Shown here in pieces: positions 25,561 to 35,747 of a stretch of 64,000 nucleotides of DNA. Both the position numbers and the translations under genes were made by a program. Each line of letters starts with the position of its first letter. The first letter of the stretch is position 1. This DNA comes from Plantago major (lineage: Eukaryota > Streptophyta > Magnoliopsida > Lamiales > Plantaginaceae): positions 17,054,765 through 17,118,764 of the forward strand of contig CM048840.1 of NCBI GenBank assembly GCA_026545765.1, read 5' to 3'. The notes beneath the pieces are model-generated. The model worked only from the letters and a program-made list of their open reading frames with translations. It was not told where the DNA came from and did no database searches.

Positions 25561-26150
25561 TCAGCTACTCGGATCTCCGATCTCATCGGTCTCAGCTCCT
25601 TCGTTCGATAATTTGGTAGAAATAAAGTAGTCTTAAATAAAAGAGAATTACAGTTACCCCCCCCCCCCCCCCCATCTTCCTTCGCGCGGAAGGTTTTACT
25701 CTTTCTCCTACGATTAGTCTTTTAATCCAAAAGATACTCTTGTAACAACAGCGTGAATAAATAAATAAAAGGTAGTCCGCAAATCCGTCTCGATCTGTTC
25801 GCTATGATAGTCCACACATGCTCCTCTTTGCCACGCGATTCCTCTTTTGCTCGATCTGATTTGGATTTAGGTTTCTTCGCGAGTGAAAATTTTCGCCTAA
25901 AATTGGGAGAAACTGTCGTTTTATGTCAACTGGAAGAAGAGAAATGAAATAAAAAGGTAAAAAAGAGCCTTTTATACTAAATTCAGATAATGAAAATCGC
26001 TTGACCCGGATTCAGATTTCAAAAATCCAACCCGCGAGAGGATCCGCGAAAAAAATAAGGGCAAAATGACAAAGATTAAAACTAGACAATTTCCATGAGA
26101 AACTAGGGGTCTTTCTGGACTTTTCAAATATAGTAGGACTTTTATGAGAC
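25561..26150. other. Spacer with a poly(C) run
   Basis: Non-coding. A run of about 18 C residues lies at ~25,656-25,673. No gene or clear mobile-element boundary was found. Confidence 0.4.
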
Positions 26151-26269
26151 TTAGGCTCTGTTCTCTTCAATCGAATGGAAGCAATCGAATTGTAGTATAA
26201 AATATAAGCAAGAACTAAATGAATGGAATCGAATCGAATGAGTTTTCAGTTGAAGAGAACAGAGCCTTA
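26151..26269. mobile_element. Tourist-like (PIF/Harbinger) MITE
   Basis: A 113-bp element at 26,154-26,266 with perfect 17-bp inverted ends GGCTCTGTTCTCTTCAA / TTGAAGAGAACAGAGCC, flanked by TTA on both sides (26,151-26,153 and 26,267-26,269). A TTA target duplication with GGC-type ends is the Tourist/PIF signature. A related, more degraded element is at about 54.9-55.1 kb. Confidence 0.82.
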
Positions 26270-26697
26270 GTAATAAAATAAAGTAAAAGACACCAATCTC
26301 CGAAGAGATAAACCACCTAAAGGGCGAAACTAACTCCTAAGAGCGAGATAGACTAATTTCTAACTTCTGAATAATAAATCCTAACGCTTCGTTTGGTTTA
26401 GAATTTTGCGAAATATAATCGTACTAAATCACTATTTATGACATTATGGATTCGTATGGACGAACAGAAAGAAGACACGTGGTAAGTGTAATTTTACTTT
26501 AGCCGGCAACAGCTTTTCCTACATTGATTCTGGTTAAGACACGTAGCTCCGGAATGTGATGCGCATCACGTGATAGTGACAAATGGTAATGAAATCGTTG
26601 ATGTTGTGGACACGTTTGCAACCCGTTACTGTACTCAACCGTCACCTGTTTTCTCAACCGTATCTATAAACCACTAGTGAATAGCATGTTTGCACAA
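26270..26697. other. Spacer, nothing recognised
   Basis: AT-rich, non-coding, between two MITEs. No feature could be supported. Confidence 0.4.
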
Positions 26698-27502
26698 TTA
26701 TAAATAGGGGAGATTACATCCAGACCCCATTTAGATGTCGTAATTACAGATTAGTATCACTTAGTCGAACTATTATGATTTAGTACAATTAGATGTAAAA
26801 CAATTACACTTTAGCCCACGAATTTGACTTTTGGCAAACTAAAACCTGGAAAAGTCAATTTTTCCCCTCTCAGATTATTGAATTTTGCAAGTTACCAAAC
26901 AATAACCCATTTTGGCAAATTGTAATTTAAGTCCTGAATATCTAATTTTTTATATTTGTCACCATAAGATTTCGAAGAAGCTCAAATAAGCCCTCAAACT
27001 TCTATTTCAATTTGTAAATTATCCCCAACTTCAATCCGAAAACACAATCGAAAGTTCGTAACAGTTAATCGAAATCAGAGATCGAAATCGAAGATCGAAA
27101 TCGGAGATGTAACAACTCCGATTTGGAGCTGTTACAGCTCCGAATCGGAGCTGTGTAAATCGGAGCTGCAAATTGGAAGAAGGAGAAAAAAAATAAGAAA
27201 GAGGAAGAAATTTACCGGAGAAGAAGAAGAGAAGATGGAGGAAGAAGTATGTTGGAGAAGATGGAGGAAGAAGAAGATGGAAGAAGTAGGTTGGACTGTT
27301 GGAGAAGATGAAGGAAGAAGAAGATGATTTTTTTTTTTTTAATTTAAAATTTCATAAGGCCATGTTTGGTTGTTTCAAATGAAACAACCAAATTAAGCTG
27401 GTCAACAGATTTGGACTAGATTGTAATTGTTCGACTAAGTAGTACAAATATAAGAAACGTCTTTTTAAGTGGGTATCCCTATGTAATTATCCCTTATAAA
27501 TA
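26698..27502. mobile_element. Mutator-like MITE with 9-bp TSD and GGAGCT palindromes
   Basis: A 787-bp element at 26,707-27,493 between perfect 9-bp repeats TTATAAATA (26,698-26,706; 27,494-27,502). The left end GGGGAGATTACAT is inverted at the right (ATGTAATTATCCC). A further inverted block CTTAGTCGAAC lies about 70 bases in. The middle holds GATCGAAATCGGAG repeats, short palindromes around CTCCGATTTGGAG/CTCCGAATCGGAG and a GGAAGAAGA tract. There is no transposase. Duplication length and ends fit Mutator-like elements. Confidence 0.85.
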
Positions 27503-28859
27503 TTAAATACTAAGCGCATTGGGACCATTGGTTTAATTATATATCTTGTCTTGTATAAGCAACATTTTTTGTGTACGTGTAACAATGTGGGCTGTTTATG
27601 TTTAGTGTAACAATCTGATAAATGAAAAATTAGAACGTGTGAACATGCTATGCGTATTATTGCGAAACCTAATTATGAAAAACGTATACGAAAGTAGATA
27701 ATATCGGTGTTTCTGATAATAAATTGTTTTTTTTAGTTGAGTTAGGGTTAAGGTCAGTGAAAATTGATTCGTTTTAATTTAATTGGAGATGATGGAGAAA
27801 AAAGATTTATTTTTTATGATGAATTGAATCTGTTGAGGTTGAATTAGTGTTTGAAATTTAATTGGAGGACACAAATTAATTTTTTTGTAACGGTGATTTG
27901 AGTTTGTTGGAGTGGAATTAGGGCCAATAATTTAGTTAGAGAAAACATGTTGGTTTTTTGGAATTAAAGTCTAATTTGCATATATATTACAAATGGGTTA
28001 AATTTAACTTTAAAGTATTCAATTGCACAAGTACAATAGTTGTCCACTTATGAAACGCAGATCGTAAATTTAATTTTTTTGCTACATAAACTTAGCACCA
28101 TTTGTTACATAAAATTAAAAACAAACAACCAAAGGCAAAGTGGCGATATTTATGTGTCCATCATCGTTTCCGTCAAAATAATACCTAAAAACAAACAGAG
28201 CACTAAAAACCAATACTAAATTAGCCGGCTAAATTATTACCACTTTCTAGATTCGGAGTGACTAAAATTTAGTCGGTACTAAATAAGTGGCTAACGAATC
28301 AAACGGAACGTAAGTCTCTTTTATATATAAAACAACTTCCTAATTGGCTAGTACTCTATTTTAGGTAAATAACTAGCAACTTACTTCTAAAAAAAAAAAA
28401 AAAAACTAGCAACTTCCTCGTACAACTTGAACTCTAATAGGTAACTTGCCTAATAATATACTCCTAATAATATCCCACGATTCTAGGTCCTTAACACTGT
28501 TCAGTCCTTAACTATAGGTCCTCTACATTAAATCTAACTACTGATATCCTCCATTAGTGGATCTCTTTTGAGCTCCATTAATGAAGTCAAGCTCAACTCT
28601 ACAAATGCAGTTGCAAATTCCATTTCGTTCCTGTTCTAAAGTAAAAACTATACCTTTCACAATAGTACAGTATATTTTTACTTGTGTATATATCTATGGC
28701 CACAAATTAAATGCCTCTTAATAGCTGTAAAGATACCACATGAGCCAATCAGCAAATGACTTTAATTAATTCTTTTCATGTAAGCAAAAAAGTATGTTAT
28801 ATGAAAAGTCTATGAACACAATATTTCCTTCTGTATATGAAATCTTTGTGCTTTTGAAC
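27503..28859. promoter_or_regulatory. Upstream region of NLR gene 1
   Basis: AT-rich DNA with an A-run near 28,390. No coding signal. The end is presumed promoter and leader of the NLR gene. Confidence 0.35.
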
Positions 28860-28861
28860 AA

Positions 28862-28898
28862 AACCTACACTGATAAAACAACCTACACTGATAAAACA
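28862..28898. repeat. 18-bp tandem duplication in the NLR1 leader
   Basis: ACCTACACTGATAAAACA is present twice in direct succession just before the start codon at 28,910. Confidence 0.7.
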
Positions 28899-28909
28899 TA
28901 TAGATTGGA

Positions 28910-31650
28910 ATGGCTACAGCATATGCAGCCCTTGTTTCTCTGATGAACGTACTTACCCGATTTCAACATCCCTCTTGTCCTGTTTCTTTTGACCAACCAC
29001 TAATACAGTCTCTGGTGTCGAAAGTTAACTCCTTGGTTGATTTTCTTGAGCCATATTCTCATAGAGCAAGTATAAATTTACTGCAAAAAATTGTTGATGC
29101 TGCTTTTGCAGCAGAAGATTTGATCGAGTCCTATTATGTGGATCAAGTTCTTGAAAGATCCACTAGCAGCAGAGACAAACAATATGATGTTTTATGTCAT
29201 GATCTGGAGAAAACAATCCATGGAATGGATCTCATCCTCATGGAAGTTAAAGTGATGAATGATGAAGCGGATCAACTGCCAGTGCCGGAATGCTCCCTGC
29301 ACGGTTCCACCTTGCCTCTGAGTGGAACAGCTAAGATGGTGGGATTTGATGAGTATTTGCTTCAATTGATGGATGAGCTCACCTCAAGTAAGTCAAGTCG
29401 TCAAGTTGTCCCAGTCGTTGGCATGGGAGATATCGGTAAGACCACTCTTGCTAGAAATGTTTACAATCATCCATATGTTAGGCATCATTTTCACATTCGA
29501 GCTTGGGCAACAATATCACAAGATTATAATGTTGAACAAATTATTCGTGTCCTTTTACGTGATATGCGTGTTGATGTAGCCGGATACAATGGAAGTGAGT
29601 TGGGGGAACAATTATACAAGGCTTTGTCTGGTAAAAAATATCTCATTGTATTGGACGATATATGGGATACCCTGGCATGGGGTCAGATTAAGATGTTCTT
29701 TCCTAACAATTGTAATGGAAGTAGATTCTTATTAACTACTAGGCTTTCAAATGTTGCACTCGAAGTTGGCTCATGCAGTCCTCATGAAATTAAACTTCTG
29801 GATGATAATAAAAGTTGGAATTTGCTTTCTGAGACTGTGTTTGGGGAAGAAGTTTGCCCCCCTCAATTGAAGAAATGTGGAGAGAAAATCGCCAAAAGCT
29901 GCAAAGGGCTTCCTCTAGCAATAGTGGTTGTTGGTGGGCTACTTAAAATGTCCCAAAAGACATTACAACATTGGGAGAATGTTGCGGAAAATACCAATTC
30001 ATTCCTAAGTACAGAAAATGATGGGCACTGCATGGAGATATTTTCTTTGAGTTACAACCATTTGCCTACTCATTTGAAGCCTTGTTTTCCTTACATGGCA
30101 ACTTTTGAAGAAGACATTGATATCAGTGTTTTTTCTCTCACCAGTCTATGGGCTACTGATGGATTCTTAAGACCAACCAAGGATAGAACATTGGAAGAAG
30201 TCGCATTGGAGTATCTGGATGATTTAGTTAATAGAAATCTTATCATGGGCGGCAGCCGAGGTTCAACCGGAAAAATAATGAATTGCAGTTTCCATGATTT
30301 GTTAAGGGAGTTTTGCTCCGGAGAAGCTAAAAAAGAAGGATTTCTTTGTCATCTGAAGAAGGATATGCCGTTTGGATCAGAACGTCGTTTGATTTGTGAT
30401 CAACATAAAGGTGGCTTTCATGAACCATTTCCATCCATGACCCTTGCCCGTTCTTTGATTTGCGGCTTCGATCAAGTAGACTTCACCTCTTGCAGGTTAT
30501 TGCGAGTATTGACTGCGTCCACTTTGAATATGAATGTTAGAGGTCTTGTCAATTTAAGATACCTTGCCTGTCAAGTTGATGCTGACTCTGATGTCTCAAG
30601 GGTTTTCCATTCAGTGTCCTTATTTTGGAATCTCGAGACCTTAATTCTTTTCGGGCGTTATGAAACATTAACACTACCATCTGAGTTTTGGGAGTTGCCA
30701 AACCTTAGGCATTTCATATCTGAATTGATAACCTATTTGCCAGACCCTACAAATGCCCCAGCCAATTGTATCCTTGACTGTCTAGAAATTCTTTGTAACA
30801 TTAGAAACTTCAATTGTAGCGATGAGGTACTCAACAAGATTCCAAATTTGAAAACGTTGAAGACGACATACTTGTTGGGCTCCTCTGAGTATATGGAAGA
30901 CCATTCATATCACTTCTCCAATCTGGCTCGTCTTCCTAAACTTGAAGAACTATCATGTTATTTCAAGAGCAATGGAATAAATCACACCAGCTTTTTTGTT
31001 GAGCCGAAGAATATAACATTCTCACCCAACCTAAGAGAGTTGACCTTAAATGGGTGTTGTATTCCTTGGGAGAATATGACTATTGTTGGTTCATTACCCA
31101 AGCTCGTAGAGCTCATACTAGAAGATAATGCGTTCTGTGGCGATGAGTGGAACTCAACTGAAGGAGACTTTCAATGCCTGAAACAATTGTCAATTGACTG
31201 CTGCCATCTGAGGATCTGGACAGCAGAGAGTTCCCATTTCCCCAGACTCGTGCATTTGAGACTTTCACACGTGGACTTGGAGAAGATCCCTTTGGATATT
31301 GGGGAAATCGTATTTCTTCAAACAATAGCGTTGGATACCACGAACATGTCTCTTGTTCTTTCAGCAAAAGAGATCCAAGATGAACGACAGAACCAGGGAA
31401 GTGATGATCTTCTTATTAGTTGCGAATACAATGGAAAACCAGAGGACTCAGCAGTATTGGAGGATTTTGCTACTGATAACCCTAATTTTCAATATCACTT
31501 CGAGGTGAGTTTATAATTATCAGGTTTTACTTGTATCCGCTCTCTATTTTTGAATCTCTGACTTTTTTTTTTTTTTTTTTTTTTTTGTAAAAACTATTTA
31601 TTGTCTCTTCACAGTCGCATGTGGTTGATTCGGAAGATGAAGAGGATTAA
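28910..31650 (+). CDS. CC-NB-LRR immune receptor 1 (R1/Rx-like NLR)
   Basis: Intracellular receptor of the plant CC-NLR class. Exon 1 is 28,910-31,504. A GTGAGT donor follows in frame and an acceptor (TCTTCACAG) leads to exon 2, 31,615-31,650, giving an acidic tail (DSEDEED) and about 876 residues; without splicing it would end at 31,516. It has an N-terminal coiled-coil (Rx_N-like) region with AAEDLIESYYVD at ~67-78. P-loop GMGDIGKTT is at 171-179, kinase-2 YLIVLDDIW at 244-252, RNBS-B NGSRFLLTTR, GLPLA at 333-337, RNBS-D CFPYMATF at ~392 and an FHD in place of MHD at 461-463. Degenerate leucine-rich repeats follow. The fourth P-loop residue is Asp where paralog 2 has Gly. A CACTA remnant begins within ~60 bases of the stop. 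Confidence 0.92.
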
Positions 31651-31704
31651 CAGTAACAGGGAAATGTTAAGACCAGCTTGCTGATGCAACTAAGAAGGGT
31701 ACGT

Positions 31705-32245
31705 AACATTGAGTGGAGGAGGAAGAGCGGTGGTGGTGGGTGGTGCGGTGGTGGTGGGTGTGGTGGTGGTGGTGCGGTGGTGGTGGCAGTGGTGGTGGGT
31801 GTGGTGCGGTGGTGGTGGGAGGAGGAAAGGAGATGGTGGAGCAGGTGGTGGTGGTGGAGGAGGAGAGGAGAAAGGGAGGAGAGGTGGTGGTGGAGGAGAG
31901 GAGGTGGTGGTGGAGGAAGGGAGGTGGTGGTGGAGATATATTAATGTTTTTTAGGCTTTTAGCGACGGATAGACCTAGATCTATCCGTCGCTAACTTTTC
32001 TATTTTTTTCCGGTCATTTGGCGACGGATAGATCTATCCGTCGCTAAATTTTTTTTATTTTTTTTCTTTTTATTATGGTCAACAAAATTAGCGACGGATA
32101 AAAGTTATCCGTTGCTACAGAGCGACGGATAATTTTATCCGTCACTAACAGAGCGACGGATAACTTTTATCCGTCGCTACCCTTAGCGATTCGTCGCTAT
32201 AGGGGCGACGGATTTCCGTCGTTTTTTTCCTGATTTCTTGTAGTG
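31705..32245 (-). mobile_element. CACTA (En/Spm-like) element A, truncated
   Basis: The right boundary is TTCTTGTAGTG (ends 32,245), the reverse of the CACTACAAGAA terminus. Inside it are repeated subterminal palindromes of the GCGACGGATA...TATCCGTCGC type (31,960-32,215) and a G-rich GGT/GGA tract (31,708-31,940). These are the same parts in the same order as the left half of element B at 33.8 kb, but inverted. No second terminus was found near 31.7 kb, so the copy is incomplete. It sits immediately behind NLR1. Confidence 0.75.
31708..31940 (+). repeat. Strand-asymmetric GGT/GGA tract
   Basis: About 230 bases almost wholly of GGTGGTGG and GGAGGAGG words, part of CACTA element A. It is open in three frames by composition only (Trp/Gly/Val repeats) and is not a gene. 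The complementary C-rich tract is in element B at 34,195-34,545. Confidence 0.9.
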
Positions 32246-32650
32246 ACGTGATCGTTTTCCAGACACTTTCAAGTTCGTGATTTGATTCGAGATCAAGCCA
32301 AGAAGCCCCCGAATCATCGTTTCCTCAACCTTGAAGTCATAAAATCTTAGAGCGAAGAATTTGAAAATCCAAGTTCGCCGGATTAGAAGACTAGAATCAG
32401 AGGATTATCAAAGAGAATTGTAACAGCATTAATCAAATCAATAAAATTTCATTTGTGCAATTTTACTTCCTACAATGTGTTTTTAATTAATGTGATGAAT
32501 TCTATTGTAGGCTCAACCAGGATCTTACCTCTTTTTGCAGTAGTAATTAAACCATTCATGGATGATCATATTCAGCTGTTTTTAATTTGTATTGTCCTGG
32601 AGATGGTTGACCATTCAACTAACTACTTTCTAAAACTCTGATCAATTAAT
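32246..32650. other. Spacer, nothing recognised
   Basis: Non-coding sequence after CACTA element A. It could include displaced NLR1 3' flank, but no homology to the NLR2 flank was seen. Confidence 0.35.
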
Positions 32651-35580
32651 TAGGGCGAATTACGTAAGGTACCCCTTTAAATTCGAACTAATTACAGATT
32701 CAACCCCGATCTCAAACAATTACATCCAAGTCCAAAATTTATTTTTTGAGTTGACCAACTAAAATTTAAATGGAAAAGAAAATGAATTGGACTCAATTGC
32801 AATTTACAAGTTTTATTTTATTACACATTAGACTCAAATATTTTATAAATTACATTATTGACCCAAATCATTCTCCCTAAAATTTAATAAAACCACAAAA
32901 TAACCCCCACCATCTCCAACCATCTTCCACCACCATTTCCACCACCTCCAACCTCCATCTTCTTCCTCCATCCTCCATCTTCTTCATAAAAGAGCTCCGA
33001 TCGGAGCTATTTTACAGCTCCGATCGGAGCTATGTAATGCTCCGGTGGAGCTGTACTTACAGCTCCGATCTGAAGCTGTAAAATAGCTCCTCCGATCTGG
33101 AGCCGTTTCTGACTCCGTCGAGTCAGAAACAAATTAGTAATTGACTCAGTGGAGTCAGGCTGACTCCACCGGAGCATTAAAGAGCTCTGATCGGAGCTTT
33201 TTTTTTAAGATTGAGGGAGGAAGAGGGTGGAGGTGGTGGTGGAAAATGGTGGGGAAGATGGTGGTTGGATGTGGTGGGGAAGAAGGTGGAAGAAGAAGGA
33301 TAGAAATGTTAATAAGTAAATTTTTGGGGTATTCATTTTAAAGAATTACAAATTTTATGGGCTAATTTTGTAATAAGTAAAATTAATATAATTGTTGAAT
33401 TATAAATGTAGACGCTCAGAAATCTACAATCAAAATTAGGGTTAGAGATTGGGGGCACCGACAACCTGCAAGGCAACAATAGCAAACAGAGACGTGAGAT
33501 TCCGAGGTAACACCGGTGGTGTGAAATCAAGGACTCGGCCTTTCAAGTTAGATGACTGATAGAAGGAGTAATCAAATGAAGGAGATAGAGAGGGAGAGAT
33601 GGTGGCAAGCGTCGACTTATCCTGTTGGTTGAGTCGGTTCGGCTACGTGGTGGACGAACACCGGCTGTGGGCTAGCTGACCTTACGGGAAGGAGCTAGAC
33701 GGGCAGTTGTCTGACAGAGATGGATGATGGCGGATGGTTGAAGGTTGATGACGGATGGTGATGAGCGATGGTGGATGATGATAGGTGACGGCTGATGTTG
33801 ATCAGAGAGCTTGAGAGAGATGGAGGCGTGCACTACAAGAATTCTGTTGTAACGGGACGGAAAGGGGCGACGGATAAAATCCGTCGCCCCTGTAGCGACG
33901 GATCGCTAATTGGGGCGACGGATTCTATTCGTCGCCCCGTTTGGCGACGGATAAAACTTATCCGTCGCTACAGAGAGACGGATAATTTTATCCGTCGCTA
34001 CAGAGCGTTGACCAAAATTTAAAAAAAAAAAAAAAAAAAAAATTTAGCGACGGATAGATCTATCCGTCGCTATTTTTAGCGACGTATAGTAGATCTATCC
34101 GTCGCTATATAGCCGGAAATAAAAAAAATAAAAAACGTTAGCGACGGATAGATATCTATCCGTCGCTAAAAGCCTAAAAAAAAAAATATATATCTCCTCC
34201 ACCACTTCTCCTCCATTTCTCCTCTCCTCCTCCTCCTCCTCCCACCACCACCTTTCTCCTCCCACCACCATCTCCTCCACCACCATCTCCTCCACCACCT
34301 CCTTTCCTTCCACCACCTCTCCTCCATTTCTCCTCTCCTCCTCCTCCTCCACCACCACCACCTCTCTCCTCCCACCACCACCGCACCACCACCCTGCCAC
34401 CACCACCATCTCCTCCACCACCACCACCACCCTGCCACCACCACCACCTTTCCTCCTCCCACCACCATCGCACCACCACCACCCTGCCACCACCGCACCA
34501 CCACTGCCACCACCACACCACCTTTCTCCTCCCACCACCACCGCACCGTACGAATACAAATTGGATACGAATATAAAAATTCGAATACAAATTAATCCGT
34601 ATACGAATACAAATCAATATCTCGTATACGAATACAAATTGGATATTTAATTAATCCGTATCTGAATATAAAAATTGAATACGGATTTTATTTTTTTAAA
34701 AATAGAAATGGGCGACGGATAGAATCTATCCGTGCCCATTATCAATTTAAAAAAAAGGTCAAAATGATAATCCGTCGTCAAATCGCGAATCGACGACGGA
34801 TTATTATCCGTCGCCATTAGCTCGGTGGGACGACGGAATTTCTATCCGTCGCCCGATCCGTCGCCAGAGCTGGGGCGACGGATAGATGGTCCGTAGCGAC
34901 GGATCTATCCGTCGCTACAGACCAGATTTTTTGTAGTGGTGAGAGATTGATTGCTAGGGTTTGTTGCAGTTAGAATGCCATGATCTCTACATCTCCTCAG
35001 CCTTCTCTATATAATCCACCCATCGTTGGAGTCTGCCCGCGAATCTCGGGGAGGTCGTTGGAACGGATTAGACCGTGTCTCAAGTAATCAGGAGAGTGGA
35101 CGTAAGTCGGTTGCTTACTGACGGACTAAGTCAGTCAAGCTACTGGAGTTGGTTAGTCTGTTAGTCAGGTGCTGACTGACAGAGTTAGTCATGTAAGGTC
35201 GGGCGAGCTAGGTGAGCTAGCTAGCTTGTCAACCAGCTGGAGGGTTGGCAAGGTGTGAGCTAGTCAGGTGGCATGCTTGGTGATTAATTTGCATGGATGA
35301 CTCAGCTAGGTGGGCTTGCTAACTGGCCTTTGAAGTCCAACTCACGTGTGAAGTCAAGGCGGACTCATTAATGGATTGTGGGTTGGGCCGTAGCCCTGAT
35401 GGGCCGATCCGCTAGTCTAGTTGACAAGAGCGAATTTTGGCCAATACAATAAAGAAAAGATAAAATAGTTGAAAAAGTTGACTTTTGAGTTTGGATGTAA
35501 TTTTCAAATTCGTTAAGTGTAAAATTTGAACGAATCTGTAATAGTTCAAATTCTAGGGGTCAAAGTGATAAGTGGGCAAA
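32651..35580. mobile_element. Larger composite repeat hosting CACTA element B
   Basis: Left and right borders are inverted relatives: left AATTCGAACTAATTACAG with AATTACATCCAA matches, in inverse, right CTGTAATAGTTCAAATTC with TTGGATGTAATTTTC. The interior contains palindromes such as AGCTCCGATCGGAGCT (33.0-33.2 kb), shared in style with the Mutator-like MITE at 26.7 kb, a GGTGG-rich patch, and the nested CACTA element. No target duplication could be found, so extent and class (Mutator-like?) are inferred. The rest of the region (33.4-33.8 and 34.95-35.5 kb) has no gene. Confidence 0.45.
33828..34941 (+). mobile_element. CACTA (En/Spm-like) element B, complete ends
   Basis: A 1108-bp non-autonomous element at 33,831-34,938: left end CACTACAAGAA, right end TTTTTTGTAGTG, flanked by the 3-bp duplication GTG on both sides (33,828-33,830; 34,939-34,941). 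Both subterminal regions carry many GCGACGGAT/ATCCGTCGC repeats in both orientations, as expected for transposase-binding arrays. The centre is a CCACCACC/CTCCTCC tract (34,195-34,545) followed by GAATACAAAT repeats. There is no transposase gene. Confidence 0.9.
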
Positions 35581-35747
35581 TTTAACCGGCTTTATCCATC
35601 AAACTATCAAAGGACGTATTATAATAGTTATTATTAAATGGAGGCTATGTATGTATGGCACGAAACAGTCTTCATAATTGCATCTGAATCTGAGTTTACA
35701 GTTCTCCATTAATCATAATCAACTGAGAATTCATTCATAGAATTGAG
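35581..35747 (+). promoter_or_regulatory. Immediate upstream region of NLR gene 2
   Basis: Short AT-rich leader between the composite repeat and the ATG. The repeat border sits about 170 bases from the start codon, so much of the promoter is transposon derived. Confidence 0.4.

Noticed and set aside
31678..31994. Three overlapping open frames rich in Trp, Gly and Val after NLR1
   Set aside because: They are translations of a GGT/GGA tract inside a CACTA element; composition alone keeps them open.
34095..34617. Minus-strand frames rich in Gly, Trp and Val
   Set aside because: Complement of the CCACCA/CTCCTC tract in CACTA element B, not coding.
32651..35580. A clean Mutator element with target duplication at these borders
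   Set aside because: Borders are inverted relatives, but 9-10 bp flanks do not match; kept only as a composite repeat.
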